A stretch of 61,751 nucleotides of DNA from Dyella sp. C11 (GCF_003121485.1 NZ_QAVX01000026.1:1-61751), one strand, 5' to 3'; shown: positions 18,004 through 27,659, counted from the stretch's first letter. Numbers and translations: made by a program. Notes: generated from the letters alone by a model not told the origin.

Positions 18004-18867
18004 ATGGGACTGTCCTGGCAGCAAGGGCCACTGAGCGGCGCGTCCGTGGGCCACTTTATTACACCAACGCCACTACCAGAGCGGCTGTTGTTTGCCGAGC
18101 GCCTTCGTCGTCGTATGCGAGTTAAGTTCGCTGATGAATGGATTGTGGATAGCGAAGACGTGATTTTGTTGCATGAGCCAGCTCGCTATCCGGTTGCGTA
18201 CTTCCCAATTAGTGCGGTGCTGCCTGGGGTTCTGGTTCGCGAGAATCGAACGACAAAGCATCGCGATCTCGGTAGCACTGATTGGTATGCAGTTACAGTT
18301 GGCGCACGTCGAGCCGACCATGCAGCCTGGCAGCACGCGGACTTACCGGATTACGCGAACGTGCTTCGCGAGCGTGTCGCATTTGCTTGGCGCGCCATGG
18401 ATGCTTTCTACGAGGAAGACGAGCGCATCGTTGGTCATGCGGCTGACGCTTATCATCGCATCGACATTCGTCGAACCTCGCGCCATCTGGTTGTGAAAGA
18501 TGGGGAGAAAACTATCGCCGACACTAAGCGCCCGATGGTGCTCTATGAGTCCGGTTTTGCGCCACGATGGTATGTGCCGCGCGAGGACATCGCTGAAGAC
18601 GCACTCGTACCGACTGAGGGGCAAACCTTTTGCCCATACAAGGGACTCGCCAGCTATTATGACGTCGGTCATCAGCGCAAAGCTGCGTGGTACTACCCGG
18701 AAGCGTGGCCCGAAGTTGCGGCTATATCAAATCTGATCTCGTTTGAGGCTGATCAGCTTGATATCTACCTCGATGGCAAGAAACTTCAGCTCGAGCCAGG
18801 TCAGACTGTAGTGGCGCACGGAATCGATCGTGGTCTCGAGCCCGACGAAATCCTCACTCGCCGCTAA
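18004..18867 (+). CDS. Tandem DUF427 domain protein
   Basis: A 287-residue protein with two DUF427 domains. The first is around WIVDSEDVILLHEPARYPVAYFP. The second contains LYESGFAPRWYVPREDI, the CPYKG motif and a closing AWYYPEAWPEV. The biochemical role of DUF427 is not established. Its frequent neighbours are stress and detoxification genes. The start is the ATG at 18004 with GAGAGG upstream; a longer frame runs back into the VOC gene. It is the last gene of the operon and is followed by a terminator at 18889. Confidence 0.85.
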   Translation: MGLSWQQGPLSGASVGHFITPTPLPERLLFAERLRRRMRVKFADEWIVDSEDVILLHEPARYPVAYFPISAVLPGVLVRENRTTKHRDLGSTDWYAVTVGARRADHAAWQHADLPDYANVLRERVAFAWRAMDAFYEEDERIVGHAADAYHRIDIRRTSRHLVVKDGEKTIADTKRPMVLYESGFAPRWYVPREDIAEDALVPTEGQTFCPYKGLASYYDVGHQRKAAWYYPEAWPEVAAISNLISFEADQLDIYLDGKKLQLEPGQTVVAHGIDRGLEPDEILTRR

Positions 18868-18888
18868 TAACGTAACCTCTTGTTTATT

Positions 18889-18915
18889 GCCGCCCTTAAT
18901 TGGGGCGGCTCTTTG
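18889..18915 (+). terminator. Rho-independent terminator after DUF427 gene
   Basis: GCCGCCC, 7-nt loop TTAATTG, GGGCGGC, then TCTTTG. It lies 22 bp past the stop at 18867. Confidence 0.75.
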
Positions 18916-19069
18916 ATTCGCGGGCGCCTTAGCGGTAATCGCATGCGTCATGCCGTTTCCGGCACTAGGTTGCGGTCGCGAGCAACGCGAACTGGCCATT
19001 TGGAAGTCTTGAAACGCCAGCTTCCGAACTCCCTAGGTCATTCCTCCGGCGCCCACTCACCGAGTGGCG

Positions 19070-19693
19070 TTACGGCTTATCGTCCTGCAAACCGTCGTGG
19101 GAACTCAGGGTTTTGGCAGATTCCGCTATCTCGGGGCGCAAGTAGAGGATTAAACAAAAGCAAACAATCACCAGGCCGGCAATCGGATAGATGAGCGCGA
19201 TCACCGCGGCTGCCAAGAATGCCAGCAAGGTCAATACCGAACGCCTCAGCATTGCTCTACGTACAGGGCCAGGGATTGCATGCATATGCTGACGGTCGAG
19301 CACTTCCATGCACAACATCATGTAAGTGGCATTAACTAACAGGAAAACGAACGCGTAGATTGCCACTGGTACAGGTGCCAACCTCGTGTTGGCGATCCAA
19401 ATCGTCGTGAATGGCACAAATGACACGCTAAACAGGTGCGCGAAATTGGCCCAAATCAGCTGCGACGTAGGAGTGGGCCTGTGTCGGAAGAGATGGTGGT
19501 GATTGACCCAAACAATCGCAAGGAAGAGATAGCTCACCCCATAACTTACAAAGGATGGCCACAATCCAAGCAGTGCGTGCCAATCCTCACCATCGGGTGG
19601 CCGAAGTCCGAGGACCAACAAAGTGATGATGATCGCGAATACCGCATCACCGAAAAACACTAAACGGTCAGCATTGTTATGCGATGCACTCAT
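19070..19693 (-). CDS. TMEM175-family membrane protein (predicted potassium channel)
   Basis: A 207-residue bacterial TMEM175/DUF1211 protein. The family's filter-helix signature FFGDAVFAIIITLLVLGL is near the N-terminus, followed by five more hydrophobic segments. Related bacterial proteins form leaky K+ channels as tetramers. The start at 19693 (MSASHN) follows GGGGGGAAGG, while the longer frame to 19717 is less likely. It is a single gene facing the terminator of the DUF427 operon, and its link to the detoxification cluster is by position only. Confidence 0.82.
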   Translation of the reverse strand: MSASHNNADRLVFFGDAVFAIIITLLVLGLRPPDGEDWHALLGLWPSFVSYGVSYLFLAIVWVNHHHLFRHRPTPTSQLIWANFAHLFSVSFVPFTTIWIANTRLAPVPVAIYAFVFLLVNATYMMLCMEVLDRQHMHAIPGPVRRAMLRRSVLTLLAFLAAAVIALIYPIAGLVIVCFCLILYLRPEIAESAKTLSSHDGLQDDKP

Positions 19694-19788
19694 GGCCTTC
19701 CCCCCGTTTTGCGTCACGATACATCGTCAACACTCACATCGGTTGCACGTCGTGTAGCAGCGCGCCCGAGGCACGCCGCTTTACGTAG

Positions 19789-19821
19789 CATGACAGGTGC
19801 CAACTTACGGCACCTGTCATG
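19789..19821. terminator. 13-bp perfect stem-loop after the dehalogenase
   Basis: CATGACAGGTGCC, 7-nt loop, exact complement. It lies 30 bp past the dehalogenase stop (minus strand) and upstream of the TMEM175 gene. There is no U-run. Confidence 0.6.
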
Positions 19822-19850
19822 ATTCGACCTATCCCACTTCTCGGGGAGCG

Positions 19851-20738
19851 TTACCCTAGAGCAGGCAGCCACTTGGCAATTGCCTGACCGATCTCATCCG
19901 GCGAATCCTCCTGGATATAGTGCACACCCTTAACCGTGACTTCGGTCTGCGCCGGCAAGCTGCGGCAGAATTCGAGATCCGGCCCTGCTGACAGGATACC
20001 GCCCGGCTCAGCTCGAATAAACAATTTCGGGACATCAGTCGTTTTCAGCCACTTGTCGTATTCCTTCACGATCGCGACCACATCGGCGGGATCGTTCTCG
20101 ATAGGAATCTGTCGCGGCCAGGTCAGTGTCGGCCGACGACCCTCACCAGGAGTAGCAAACGGACGGCGATATTGGTTCATCTCTTCTTCCGACAGAGTAC
20201 GCAGGATCGCACCCGGAAGGATTTTCTCGATGAAGTAGTTTTCTTCCAAAACCATCTGCTCACCAGCTTCGGAACGAAGCCCCTCGAGCGCATGACGCAT
20301 CTCGAACTTGTCCCAGTGATCCCAGCGCTGAGGCACGACAATTGCTTCCATATACGCGATGCCCTTCACAGCGTCGCGATGGCGGTTTGCCCAGTCGAAA
20401 CCTAGGGCCGAACCCCAGTCGTGAATCACCAAAGTAACCTTCTCACGTACGTCCAGCGCCTCAAGTAGTGCATCGAGGTAGCGACGATGCTCCACAAATC
20501 GATAGGAGTCCGGACCGCTATTCGGCAGCTTTGCAGAGTCGCCCATTCCGATGAGGTCGGGAACAATGCAACGACCAAGCGACTGCAAGTGCGGCACAAC
20601 ATTGCGCCACAGGTAAGAAGACGTCGGATTGCCATGAAGGAAAACGATCGGGTCACCTTCACCCACTTCGACATATGCCATCTCGCTGCCGAGGATGTTC
20701 TTACGCTTTTTTTCGTACGGGAATGCTGAAGAGATCAT
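19851..20738 (-). CDS. dhaA: Haloalkane dehalogenase (HLD-II/LinB-DhaA type)
   Basis: A 295-residue alpha/beta hydrolase that replaces halogen by water on alkyl halides through an aspartyl ester. Every active-site element of subfamily II is in place: nucleophile Asp107 (VIHDWG), halide-holding Asn37 ([12 protein letters not shown]) and Trp108, the acid Glu131 (AYMEAIVVP) and His273 (GVHYIQED). These positions sit within one residue of Lin[18 protein letters not shown] is also typical. The ATG at 20738 has GGAG upstream. No plasmid-borne dehalogenation partner lies next to it. Confidence 0.93.
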   Translation of the reverse strand: MISSAFPYEKKRKNILGSEMAYVEVGEGDPIVFLHGNPTSSYLWRNVVPHLQSLGRCIVPDLIGMGDSAKLPNSGPDSYRFVEHRRYLDALLEALDVREKVTLVIHDWGSALGFDWANRHRDAVKGIAYMEAIVVPQRWDHWDKFEMRHALEGLRSEAGEQMVLEENYFIEKILPGAILRTLSEEEMNQYRRPFATPGEGRRPTLTWPRQIPIENDPADVVAIVKEYDKWLKTTDVPKLFIRAEPGGILSAGPDLEFCRSLPAQTEVTVKGVHYIQEDSPDEIGQAIAKWLPALG

Positions 20739-22200
20739 GTTAACTACTCCGAGAGAGGAGAATTGAGCCAGAGCATTGATGCTGTAGCAGTCATTCGCCT
20801 CTTAATGAACTAAATACCGAGTGATTTTTGCCCATTGCTTCCAATGTGCAGAGCCAACAAATTTCGAATTAACAGTGCGTCATCTTATTCACCTACTAAT
20901 CTTTCAGATTGCTGCGCGTCCTTTTGAACATCACGACCTTCTGATGCGACTCCTTTAATTCTCTGCGGTGCAATGCCAGACAAACGTCCTCACACCACCG
21001 CCGTGTATTCGGGTATTACGTCGAAGCTGCAGACGGGTTTCATTGCGCTCGCGACGCGACATTAAGTCGGGCTGCCAGCAAGTACATTGCGTCATCGACC
21101 TCCATTTCCGGCGGATCCGACACGCCATACGGTCAATGCCTGCGCGCTATGCAGCGCTTGGCTTCCTTCATCTCGATGGCGGCCCAGACCAACCGTCGAA
21201 TGTTGTAATCGCGATTCACGTCTCAATCACACCGTCCAACGTTCCCTTGAATGGAGTAACCGCCTCGAATGCGCTAAGAAGGTTACTCTCGCGATTTACG
21301 CCTGTCAAGCACATGGGTTCGATTAGACGCGCCTATTTCGACGGTCCTGTCTGAAAGGTCTAGTTGCGATATCGCCGCCGCGCCCTATGCGTCGCTAGGG
21401 GGCGTTGAGTACTCTGTGAGAAGAGAGCATTGGGCTGGAGAAATATGCTTTACCGCTAACTGCGGTGCATCCATGCCGTGGCGGACTAAGGGCCACTTGC
21501 AGCGCTCGGGTGTGTGCTTGGCGTTGGAAGCCATCGGAGTCACGCTTTCGCACGAAGGTGCAAAGCAGACGTTCGACAATGCATGCAACGAAACAACGGG
21601 GGCACGCGTAGTGCTGTCGTGCGATGACGCCCCTTCGCATGCTTGGCGAGAATGGGCCCAACCTATCATCGTGGATTTAAAGTTGCGGACACCGCGGATG
21701 ATCGGAGCACCAGCTCGGGTGACCGCCGCACAGGAACATTTCGGTCAGTGCAATTCCAGTGAGATCAATTCTCGCCTGTTTCGCTGACCCACATTGAGTG
21801 CGCCAGTACAGGCAAATTGAGAAATCGCACCCAATAGTCACTCAACGGTCCGCAGACTCGAACCTCACGACTTGTTCGTTGGTCCCAGTGCGCAGACCGC
21901 CCTGATCTTCTTGTTCATCGGGCCGTGTCCCGCTCATTGCTGCGCGCCTAACCTTCCTTCGATGACACGCGCTCTTTGCGAAGAGGTGTGGCTATTTTGA
22001 GATAGCTACCATCCAGATATGCGCCAGCACAGCGACGCACCAATCTTTTTGTTTTAGGTCGGATGTGACCGAAATCGCTGTGAAAATGGCTCTCCCCGAA
22101 AACAGAGCATCGACAGCTGTGTCGTGTGAGTCCTATACCAACAAACGTCGAGCATCGCGCTCAGGTTTTCCTAAGATCCAGAGTGGAGATCACACTCGAA
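20739..22200. other. 1.46-kb gene-poor region with an orphan operator
   Basis: No convincing gene. Short frames exist on both strands but show no family likeness, ribosome site or consistent codon use, and the stretch reads like decayed coding sequence. It contains operator copy 4 at 21257-21286, which therefore has no obvious gene to control now. Confidence 0.5.
21257..21286. promoter_or_regulatory. Operator copy 4 (orphan)
   Basis: TAACC...GGTTAC, 30 bp, flanked by G and T to give GTAACC...GGTTACT, the best-matched arms of the six copies. No gene starts nearby. Confidence 0.55.
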
Positions 22201-22830
22201 TCAATGACCTTTGACTCTCTCGCGATACATGGCCTGCTTCGCGCGATTGCCGCAGGTGGTCATGCTGCACCAGCGTCTGCCTCGCCTATCTAGAAAGAAC
22301 ATGGAGCATTTGCGCCCTTCACAAGACCTAATCGAAGCAAAGTCGTCGGAAACCACAAACCTTCCGATCGCTTCGGCGAGTGGGACCAAAAGTGCATCGG
22401 CCACAGCCCACCGTCGTTGCGATACCAACTCAAGTTTGGAGAACTCCTCTTCTGTGCGCCGAGAAGGTTTCATAACAATCTGACTGAACAAGGCATCCCT
22501 TTCCAGGATTCGGTTAACCGGCGCCAATTCAGTAACGGCTGCGGCAGAAAGGGGATGCCCCCTGTGCTCCCCGACAAAAGCGCGAAACCACTCACGTAGC
22601 TCGCGCGCTCGAGTCGCAACAGCTCCTAGGTCATCGCTGGGCGGCAACGCGCGAAATGTATTCAGCACATTGTCTGGCACTAGTTTCGCTTGCTCTAACC
22701 ATGACAGGAGCGCCTCTCCATCGAGCAGCCACTCGTAAGGATCATCTGCCCTGACCGTGAGGGTGTTGAGGAAGTCCAAGGCAACCGAATCACCTATGAA
22801 CACCGCCGGGAGCCTGTTTGATGTACCCAT
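22201..22830 (-). CDS. ABATE/CGNR zinc-finger regulator 1
   Basis: A 209-residue protein with an N-terminal ABATE region (FIGDSVALDFLNT, RELREWFRAFV) and a C-terminal CGNR finger: C (RSCEGRKC), then RRWCSMTTCGNRAKQAMYR. The family is described as stress-induced transcriptional regulators. The start is the ATG at 22830, with AAGGGA upstream, rather than GTG 22851. An operator copy lies 60 bp upstream, consistent with autoregulation. A paralogue with the same orientation is 1.4 kb away. Confidence 0.88.
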   Translation of the reverse strand: MGTSNRLPAVFIGDSVALDFLNTLTVRADDPYEWLLDGEALLSWLEQAKLVPDNVLNTFRALPPSDDLGAVATRARELREWFRAFVGEHRGHPLSAAAVTELAPVNRILERDALFSQIVMKPSRRTEEEFSKLELVSQRRWAVADALLVPLAEAIGRFVVSDDFASIRSCEGRKCSMFFLDRRGRRWCSMTTCGNRAKQAMYRERVKGH

Positions 22831-22889
22831 TTGCTTTTCCCTTGGTGCCACTCACCGTGCGGCACTGAACGCTTCACATTGAGTTATGA

Positions 22890-22919
22890 TAACCTCTCTA
22901 AAGTTCTTTTAGAAGTTAC
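22890..22919. promoter_or_regulatory. Operator copy 5, upstream of CGNR regulator 1
   Basis: TAACCTCTCTAAAGTTC followed by TTTTAGAAGTTAC. This is the most symmetrical copy: TAAC, TCT and TAAA recur as TTTA, AGA and GTTA. It lies 60 bp before the CGNR start. Confidence 0.7.
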
Positions 22920-23585
22920 GTAACTCATGCGTCCGAGTCTCCGCACGCACAACGGAGGCGAGGGCCCCGGGTCTAGGTCTCTAGGCGTGTGAGAGCGTGA
23001 ACCCTGGTAGGCCGAGTAAGTAAGCACGTTATGGGTATTCACATCAGCGTTATCGCCGATTGCCCCGCGAAGGGCGGAGGTGAGTTTTTATCCGCGCGGG
23101 CTCGGGCCTCGCACGCCAGTGGCGCGCCATGGCTCTTTTGTCTGTTGACGTTGCTTGCCGTTGCGACAGGACAGCTGTGGTGGCGTCGGCGACCGGAGAC
23201 TTATTTCACGGCAGAGCAGGAATATCTGGCCCTAGATGCAACGAGGGAGCTCATGAGCGCTTGCTGGAATGTGGCTGCAGGCGATGAGCACATAGATCAG
23301 CGATCACAGATGGCAGAGCACGCGCTTGCCGCTGCTCTTAGGCTAGTTGTAGTACCAGGGATTGACGTTTGCTTGTGCGGACTGTCGAGTCGCTACCGAT
23401 CCGTTCTGTGTCACGGACGCACTAACAGTCTCAGCGCTACCCGAGCTCCATCAGGCGCCAGCACTGCAACACCCCTGCCGGCATGCCGCGTTATGGGCAT
23501 CTAGGTCATTCACCCAGTGGAACTCTAGCGACAAACATCTAGCGCTACGCAGGTTGACAACGCCAGCGCCTGTTGGTGGTGTTGC
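22920..23585. other. Intergenic region between the CGNR paralogues
   Basis: About 670 bp. One plus-strand frame (23031-23504, 157 codons) has a hydrophobic stretch (PWLFCLLTLLAVATGQLWW) and might encode a small membrane protein in its first half. Its second half looks non-coding and it has no ribosome site, so I do not call it a gene. Confidence 0.4.
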
Positions 23586-24236
23586 TCAGCTGCGTCGTGA
23601 CGATTTCGGGCGATTCGCAGCGTCCTTGACGCGCTGCCTGTGCGCCGCTTGCTTTGCACGGTTGCCACAGATGGCCATACTGCACCAACGTCGTGCGTGG
23701 CCCTTCGTGTGATCAGCAAAGAGCAGCGTACAACTCGGGCCCTCGCAAGCCTTTACATGCGAGAAGTCTTCATCGCACACCAGACGGGCCATCTCTTCGG
23801 CGATGGGTAACAACAGGGCTTCTGGTGATGTCCAGCGCCGGGAATGAGATAGCAGCAGAGCTGACTCTGCGCCGCGTGGTTGCGGCAAGATTTCAAAATA
23901 GCCTTCATCGCGCTTCAAAAGTCGATTAAGCGGCTCAAGGGCATTTACGTCTGCAGCCTTTAAAGCCCGACCTTTGCGCTCCTGGACGAAGGTCCGAAAC
24001 CATTCTCGCAGCGCGCGAGCCTGATCAGCCAAACGATCCAACTCGCCTGGAATTGTCCGCGACCGCATAGCATCGAGTACATCTTCATCTACAAGGTGTG
24101 CCTGCTGGAGCCAGCTTAGCAAGCCCTCTCCATCTGCGATCCAGTCAACTTCGGTGTCGACCGGCGTCGCCACAGAGTTAAGAAAATCGAGGCCGAGCGA
24201 ATCGGCTAGGAACATGGCGGGAGGTAGCTGCGACAT
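23586..24236 (-). CDS. ABATE/CGNR zinc-finger regulator 2
   Basis: A 216-residue paralogue of the protein at 22201. It shares the ABATE core (FLADSLGLDFLNS, RALREWFRTFVQER) and the CGNR finger (CEGPSC, HARRWCSMAICGNRAKQAAHRQR). It is predicted to bind DNA or sense stress. Operator copy 6 lies 29 bp upstream of its ATG. Having both paralogues behind the same repeat suggests that they regulate themselves or each other. Confidence 0.88.
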   Translation of the reverse strand: MSQLPPAMFLADSLGLDFLNSVATPVDTEVDWIADGEGLLSWLQQAHLVDEDVLDAMRSRTIPGELDRLADQARALREWFRTFVQERKGRALKAADVNALEPLNRLLKRDEGYFEILPQPRGAESALLLSHSRRWTSPEALLLPIAEEMARLVCDEDFSHVKACEGPSCTLLFADHTKGHARRWCSMAICGNRAKQAAHRQRVKDAANRPKSSRRS

Positions 24237-24264
24237 AACCTATATTTCTCCTGACTCCATAGAG

Positions 24265-24294
24265 TAACTGCTTTGGATGCCGTTTGCAAGTTAT
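24265..24294. promoter_or_regulatory. Operator copy 6, upstream of CGNR regulator 2
   Basis: TAACTGCTTTGG...GCAAGTTAT, 30 bp. The arms are weaker (TAACT and AGTTAT) but spacing and position match the other five. Confidence 0.5.
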
Positions 24295-24511
24295 TAGAGT
24301 TCGCGGCGTCGAAAGTATCCTGCTAGCCGGATAATCTAAATCCAGCTGCTCTGGCGGTCTCCCGTAGCACTGCGATGCTATCTAGCACCAAGCCTTGCCT
24401 TCCTCGCGTAGGTTCAGACGTTCACCCCTGATAGTGAAGATCGCAATCAACCGGCCGATATAACTATGCAAGCCATATAAACACTTAGAACCGTCGAGAA
24501 GGGGAATCTCT

Positions 24512-25312
24512 ATGACGAGCGGAAGATGGTGGGAGTTCTACTTCGTCAGATACGCAATGGGGACCGTGATTGGTGCCCTTGTCGTCATCACACTTATGCA
24601 TATCGACCCTGCGCTAAATCGGGTGCTCGGACGGTTACTCGATGGACTTGATGGCGGAGGCCGTTTCGCTGTTCTCGGCGGGCTAGGTTTGGTCTACTGC
24701 TACATATCTAGTATCCCGATTCTTGTTTTGCACGCAGGCCGCTTACTTCTCCCGATCGGGCCGCGGATGGTGAAACGCAGCAAGCTGAGAAAGCTCTATG
24801 AAGAAGCACTACCGGCAGTCTTTACAGCTACCGTATACGCCTTCTCAGTGCTCTATGTTTTCGTGCAATTTGAGCTCTTGCGCTCGCCGGAGTTGGACAA
24901 CCGAATCGCCAACTTAAGCTTCCTAGCGTTCATCGTTACAGTCATGGTTCTCGCTGGTCTAACCTTCTCCCTCACTTTCTTCAGGAGCAGGTGCTACCAG
25001 TTCTACAAGAACCTTGCCAAGGCAAGAGCTCGCCAAGGAGATGCGGGGGAGCTTATAACGTCGTACAGGCACCTCAGAGAGCACGGAAATTCAATATTCA
25101 TTGTTGCCCTCGAAGCAGTCTTCGGTTTAACGATGCTTAGTGCTTACCGCGTGGCATCTGGCCTAAAGCATGAGCACTTGGGTTTGATCTACGCACCCCA
25201 GTTCTATCTGTATGGCGTTATTGCCATGGCTTGGATCTTGCCGGGTGTGGCTGTTTGGCTATTCGCGACGTTGATTGAAAATGAGTTCGTACGCGATCCC
25301 ATGTGGCCATAG
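24512..25312 (+). CDS. Polytopic membrane protein of unknown function
   Basis: A 266-residue protein with about six hydrophobic segments (for example YAMGTVIGALVVITLMHI, GLGLVYCYISSIPILVLHAG, FLAFIVTVMVLAGLTFSLTFF and YGVIAMAWILPGVAVWLFATL) and a basic cytoplasmic loop around residue 165. I do not recognise the family. The ATG at 24512 follows GAAGGGGAATCT. It is followed after 140 bp by the broken STAND-type NTPase on the same strand, so it may be a leftover partner of a defence locus. Confidence 0.7.
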   Translation: MTSGRWWEFYFVRYAMGTVIGALVVITLMHIDPALNRVLGRLLDGLDGGGRFAVLGGLGLVYCYISSIPILVLHAGRLLLPIGPRMVKRSKLRKLYEEALPAVFTATVYAFSVLYVFVQFELLRSPELDNRIANLSFLAFIVTVMVLAGLTFSLTFFRSRCYQFYKNLAKARARQGDAGELITSYRHLREHGNSIFIVALEAVFGLTMLSAYRVASGLKHEHLGLIYAPQFYLYGVIAMAWILPGVAVWLFATLIENEFVRDPMWP

Positions 25313-25452
25313 TTGACCTGCCAAAGGCCCTCCGTCCCTCCAGGAATCGTCTGCAGTAGGCTCATCACCAATCAAAAATGATTTCAGGCAAATTCACGGG
25401 AAGAAAGGCCAAAAATCTGCCCTGACTCACCTTCGCGACCAATATTTCGCCA

Positions 25453-26316
25453 ATGAATCCTCCAAAGAAACCCAAGCCCCAGATCAACCGGACCTTTCAC
25501 GATGTATCAGAGGAGGAGGCCGCTAACGTTGAGCGGGCATCCATATTGGCCAGGCTTGGTTGGTCGAGTTCCCTTGGATGGAACACTCTGCTTGAATCAA
25601 AACGCATCCTAATAATCTCAGAAGCCGGCGCGGGAAAGACGTATGAATGTCGAACCCAGAGGCAGGTTCTTTGGGATCAAGGGCAGCCCGCCTTCTATCT
25701 CGACCTGGCGGAGCTCTCCGTCAACAACCTACGCGACCTTCTATCGGCAGACGAGGAAGCTAGGCTCGATGCCTGGATCGCAGCACAATCAGACGTTGCA
25801 ACATTCTTTCTCGATTCGATCGATGAGCTTAAGCTAACCCTTGGCTCATTCGAAACTGCGTTGAAGCGATTGGGAAAGGCCGTTGCCGGCCAACTAGGAC
25901 GGGTTCGAATTGTTATCACGACGCGACCAATCGCCGTTGATCAACAACTCATACGTCAGCACTTTCCAGTTCCAGATCCTCGTGGGCTCTACGAGTCCTG
26001 TGATGCTTTGCGAGAACAGCTCCCATCTGAACTTGCCGCGTTAGTTGTGGACACCGTGTATCTACTCGACCTGATGTACTCACCGTTGAGCGATTACTAC
26101 TCGTTACTCGCATCGAGGTATGCAACGATCACTCGTTGGCTTGAGCGATGGCGTTCCGATCTGTCAGGAGGTTGGCTAGCGCTTGAGCCACCCATTCAGT
26201 TCCAGGCGTGGCCCAATCGGCATCGCAGCCACGTCGTGTGGGGCTCGCTCGGCTTTCGCAGTGTCCAGAACCAACTAGCTGAGCGGCTCAATAGCACGTT
26301 GCGCGGTGCTGGCTAA
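25453..26316 (+). pseudogene. Truncated, chimeric STAND/NACHT-type NTPase
   Basis: The first about 175 residues match the P-loop module of very large STAND NTPases: IISEAGAGKTYEC (Walker A), ATFFLDSIDEL (Walker B) and RVRIVITTRPIAVD (sensor). Family members normally continue for many hundreds of residues. Here, homology stops near VPDPRG and a different sequence of about 110 residues follows, unlike an NTPase, ending at 26316. The likely history is recombination that replaced the sensor part. The remaining protein would lack target recognition. It could alternatively be a short regulatory form, but I favour decay. Confidence 0.6.
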
Positions 26317-26425
26317 CTAGTGCCGATCCGACGTATTGATCGCGCGACAGTCTCTCCTTGCTCGCATCCCGTTCACGTCACAACGGAACGTCCTGTATCG
26401 AGCAACCTGAAGAAGTACTGATCCT

Positions 26426-26614
26426 ATGAATGATCTCGAGCGGGTACTCATCGCGGTAGCAAGCCTAACTAAAGACAGTGGAATGGTCGCCAAGTGGCTA
26501 CTCGATCCGCTAGACACATTTGATGGAAAGACGCCACTACAACTCGTTGAGGAAGGTCGTGCCGGCGACCTCCTCAGATATTTAGCATCGGTGGAGTCTG
26601 GATTCGTTGGCTAA
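26426..26614 (+). CDS. Orphan Xre/MbcA/ParS-type toxin-binding domain
   Basis: A 62-residue protein resembling the C-terminal toxin-binding domain of Xre/MbcA/ParS antitoxins (DUF2384): a helix, then KWLLDPLDTFDGKTPLQLVEEG and RAGDLLRYLASVE. The usual N-terminal helix-turn-helix is absent, as is any RES toxin. It may be a remnant or a stand-alone domain. No strong ribosome site is visible. Confidence 0.5.
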   Translation: MNDLERVLIAVASLTKDSGMVAKWLLDPLDTFDGKTPLQLVEEGRAGDLLRYLASVESGFVG

Positions 26615-26737
26615 CAACGGTCGTATCCCGCCAGTGTCACCTAGGGCCGTGCGCTTTCGTGGGTCGACGCCTGTGCTTGCTCTCCGGAAGCCTGATGTGG
26701 CCGCGGGGCCGGGATCTCGGTGGGGTTTGTTCACGCT

Positions 26738-27256
26738 TCAAGGCGAGTAGCGGGCAAAGACGAAATCACGATTTTTCACAGGCAAGTGGCATGAAAAACA
26801 GGCGGCCACGTCCAGCTTGGAGGGCTTCCCTTGCTGGAACTGGGTGTACCCCCAGCCACCGGTGGTTGCGTATTCCCGTGAGTTCTTGACCATGAATTGA
26901 ATGTGCGTCGGGGCGCCCGCAACGAATGACTGGGCATGACCGAAAGCCTTGTTGTTTTCTTCAGATGGCACGTACGCCCATGCCACGCGGGCAATGACTG
27001 CGCCGTCTGGGAACGGAAGTGTGCCGTCGCGATAGGCCTTAACCGCAATATCGTTGCCGAGAACCGCCCGTATGTCATTGAGGTTGCCCTCCTCGTGGGC
27101 AACCGTAATCAACGTCCAGTCGCGATATGCAGGAGGTAGCTTGCCATCGAGGACGGCGGTGTTGTCATACCCTTCCTCCGATGCGGACGAGAGAATGGAC
27201 CCGCCTAGACTCAGAGTAGTCACGGCAAGGACTGCGAACACATGAATATGTTTCAT
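26738..27256 (-). CDS. Cytochrome P460-family haem protein
   Basis: A 172-residue exported protein. The first about 25 residues form a signal peptide (KHIHVFAVLAVTTLSLGGSIL). The body matches the cytochrome P460 family (YRDWTLITVAHEEGNLNDIRA, the ARVAWAYVPSE region), with the haem motif CFSCH near the C-terminus (ACFSCHLPVKNRDFVF). Relatives oxidise hydroxylamine or NO, or bind NO. The reaction here is not known. It acts in the periplasm. Single gene. Confidence 0.85.
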   Translation of the reverse strand: MKHIHVFAVLAVTTLSLGGSILSSASEEGYDNTAVLDGKLPPAYRDWTLITVAHEEGNLNDIRAVLGNDIAVKAYRDGTLPFPDGAVIARVAWAYVPSEENNKAFGHAQSFVAGAPTHIQFMVKNSREYATTGGWGYTQFQQGKPSKLDVAACFSCHLPVKNRDFVFARYSP

Positions 27257-27659
27257 GGCGCGTTCTCCGGTAGTGCAGATGATCGGATGTCGCGGTAGTT
27301 CGATGAAATGATTTCTTCAACGTCTCGATTGAGATTAAACTCAGAGGCTTGAGTTACTGCCGATTTGTGCCACTTTTAGCGTTTCTTGCTGGTAGCGTTA
27401 CTGACAGCATTCGCTATTAGTAGGGGTTGTGAACTTGTTCTCAAGGTGGCCGCCCCGTCAGGCCAAGCTCCCGAACAAACCCGCGAACTAAACGTTCCGG
27501 CAGATGCGATTACCTACCCGTTTCGAGCAGAGCCAGGACGTGAAGTTCGATTGTATCCACTGGTAGGCATCTAGCAGTGCGCCGAGTTGGGGAAGAAGGA
27601 CACTGGCGATAGCGAGCAGGATGGCATTTACGTAGGGAAGTGCTTTCATTTGAATTGGC
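27257..27659. other. Gene-free stretch
   Basis: About 400 bp. A minus-strand frame with a hydrophobic stretch (MKALPYVNAILLAIASVLLP, near 27650) could be a remnant of a small membrane protein but has no credible continuation. Nothing else stood out. Confidence 0.45.

Noticed and set aside
20968-21787. Plus-strand frames of 123-128 codons in the gene-poor region
   Set aside because: Odd amino-acid composition, no ribosome sites, no recognisable domain, and the operator copy lies within one of them.
23031-23504. 157-codon frame with a hydrophobic stretch between the CGNR genes
   Set aside because: No ribosome site, and the second half has the composition of non-coding sequence. Only mentioned under the intergenic entry.
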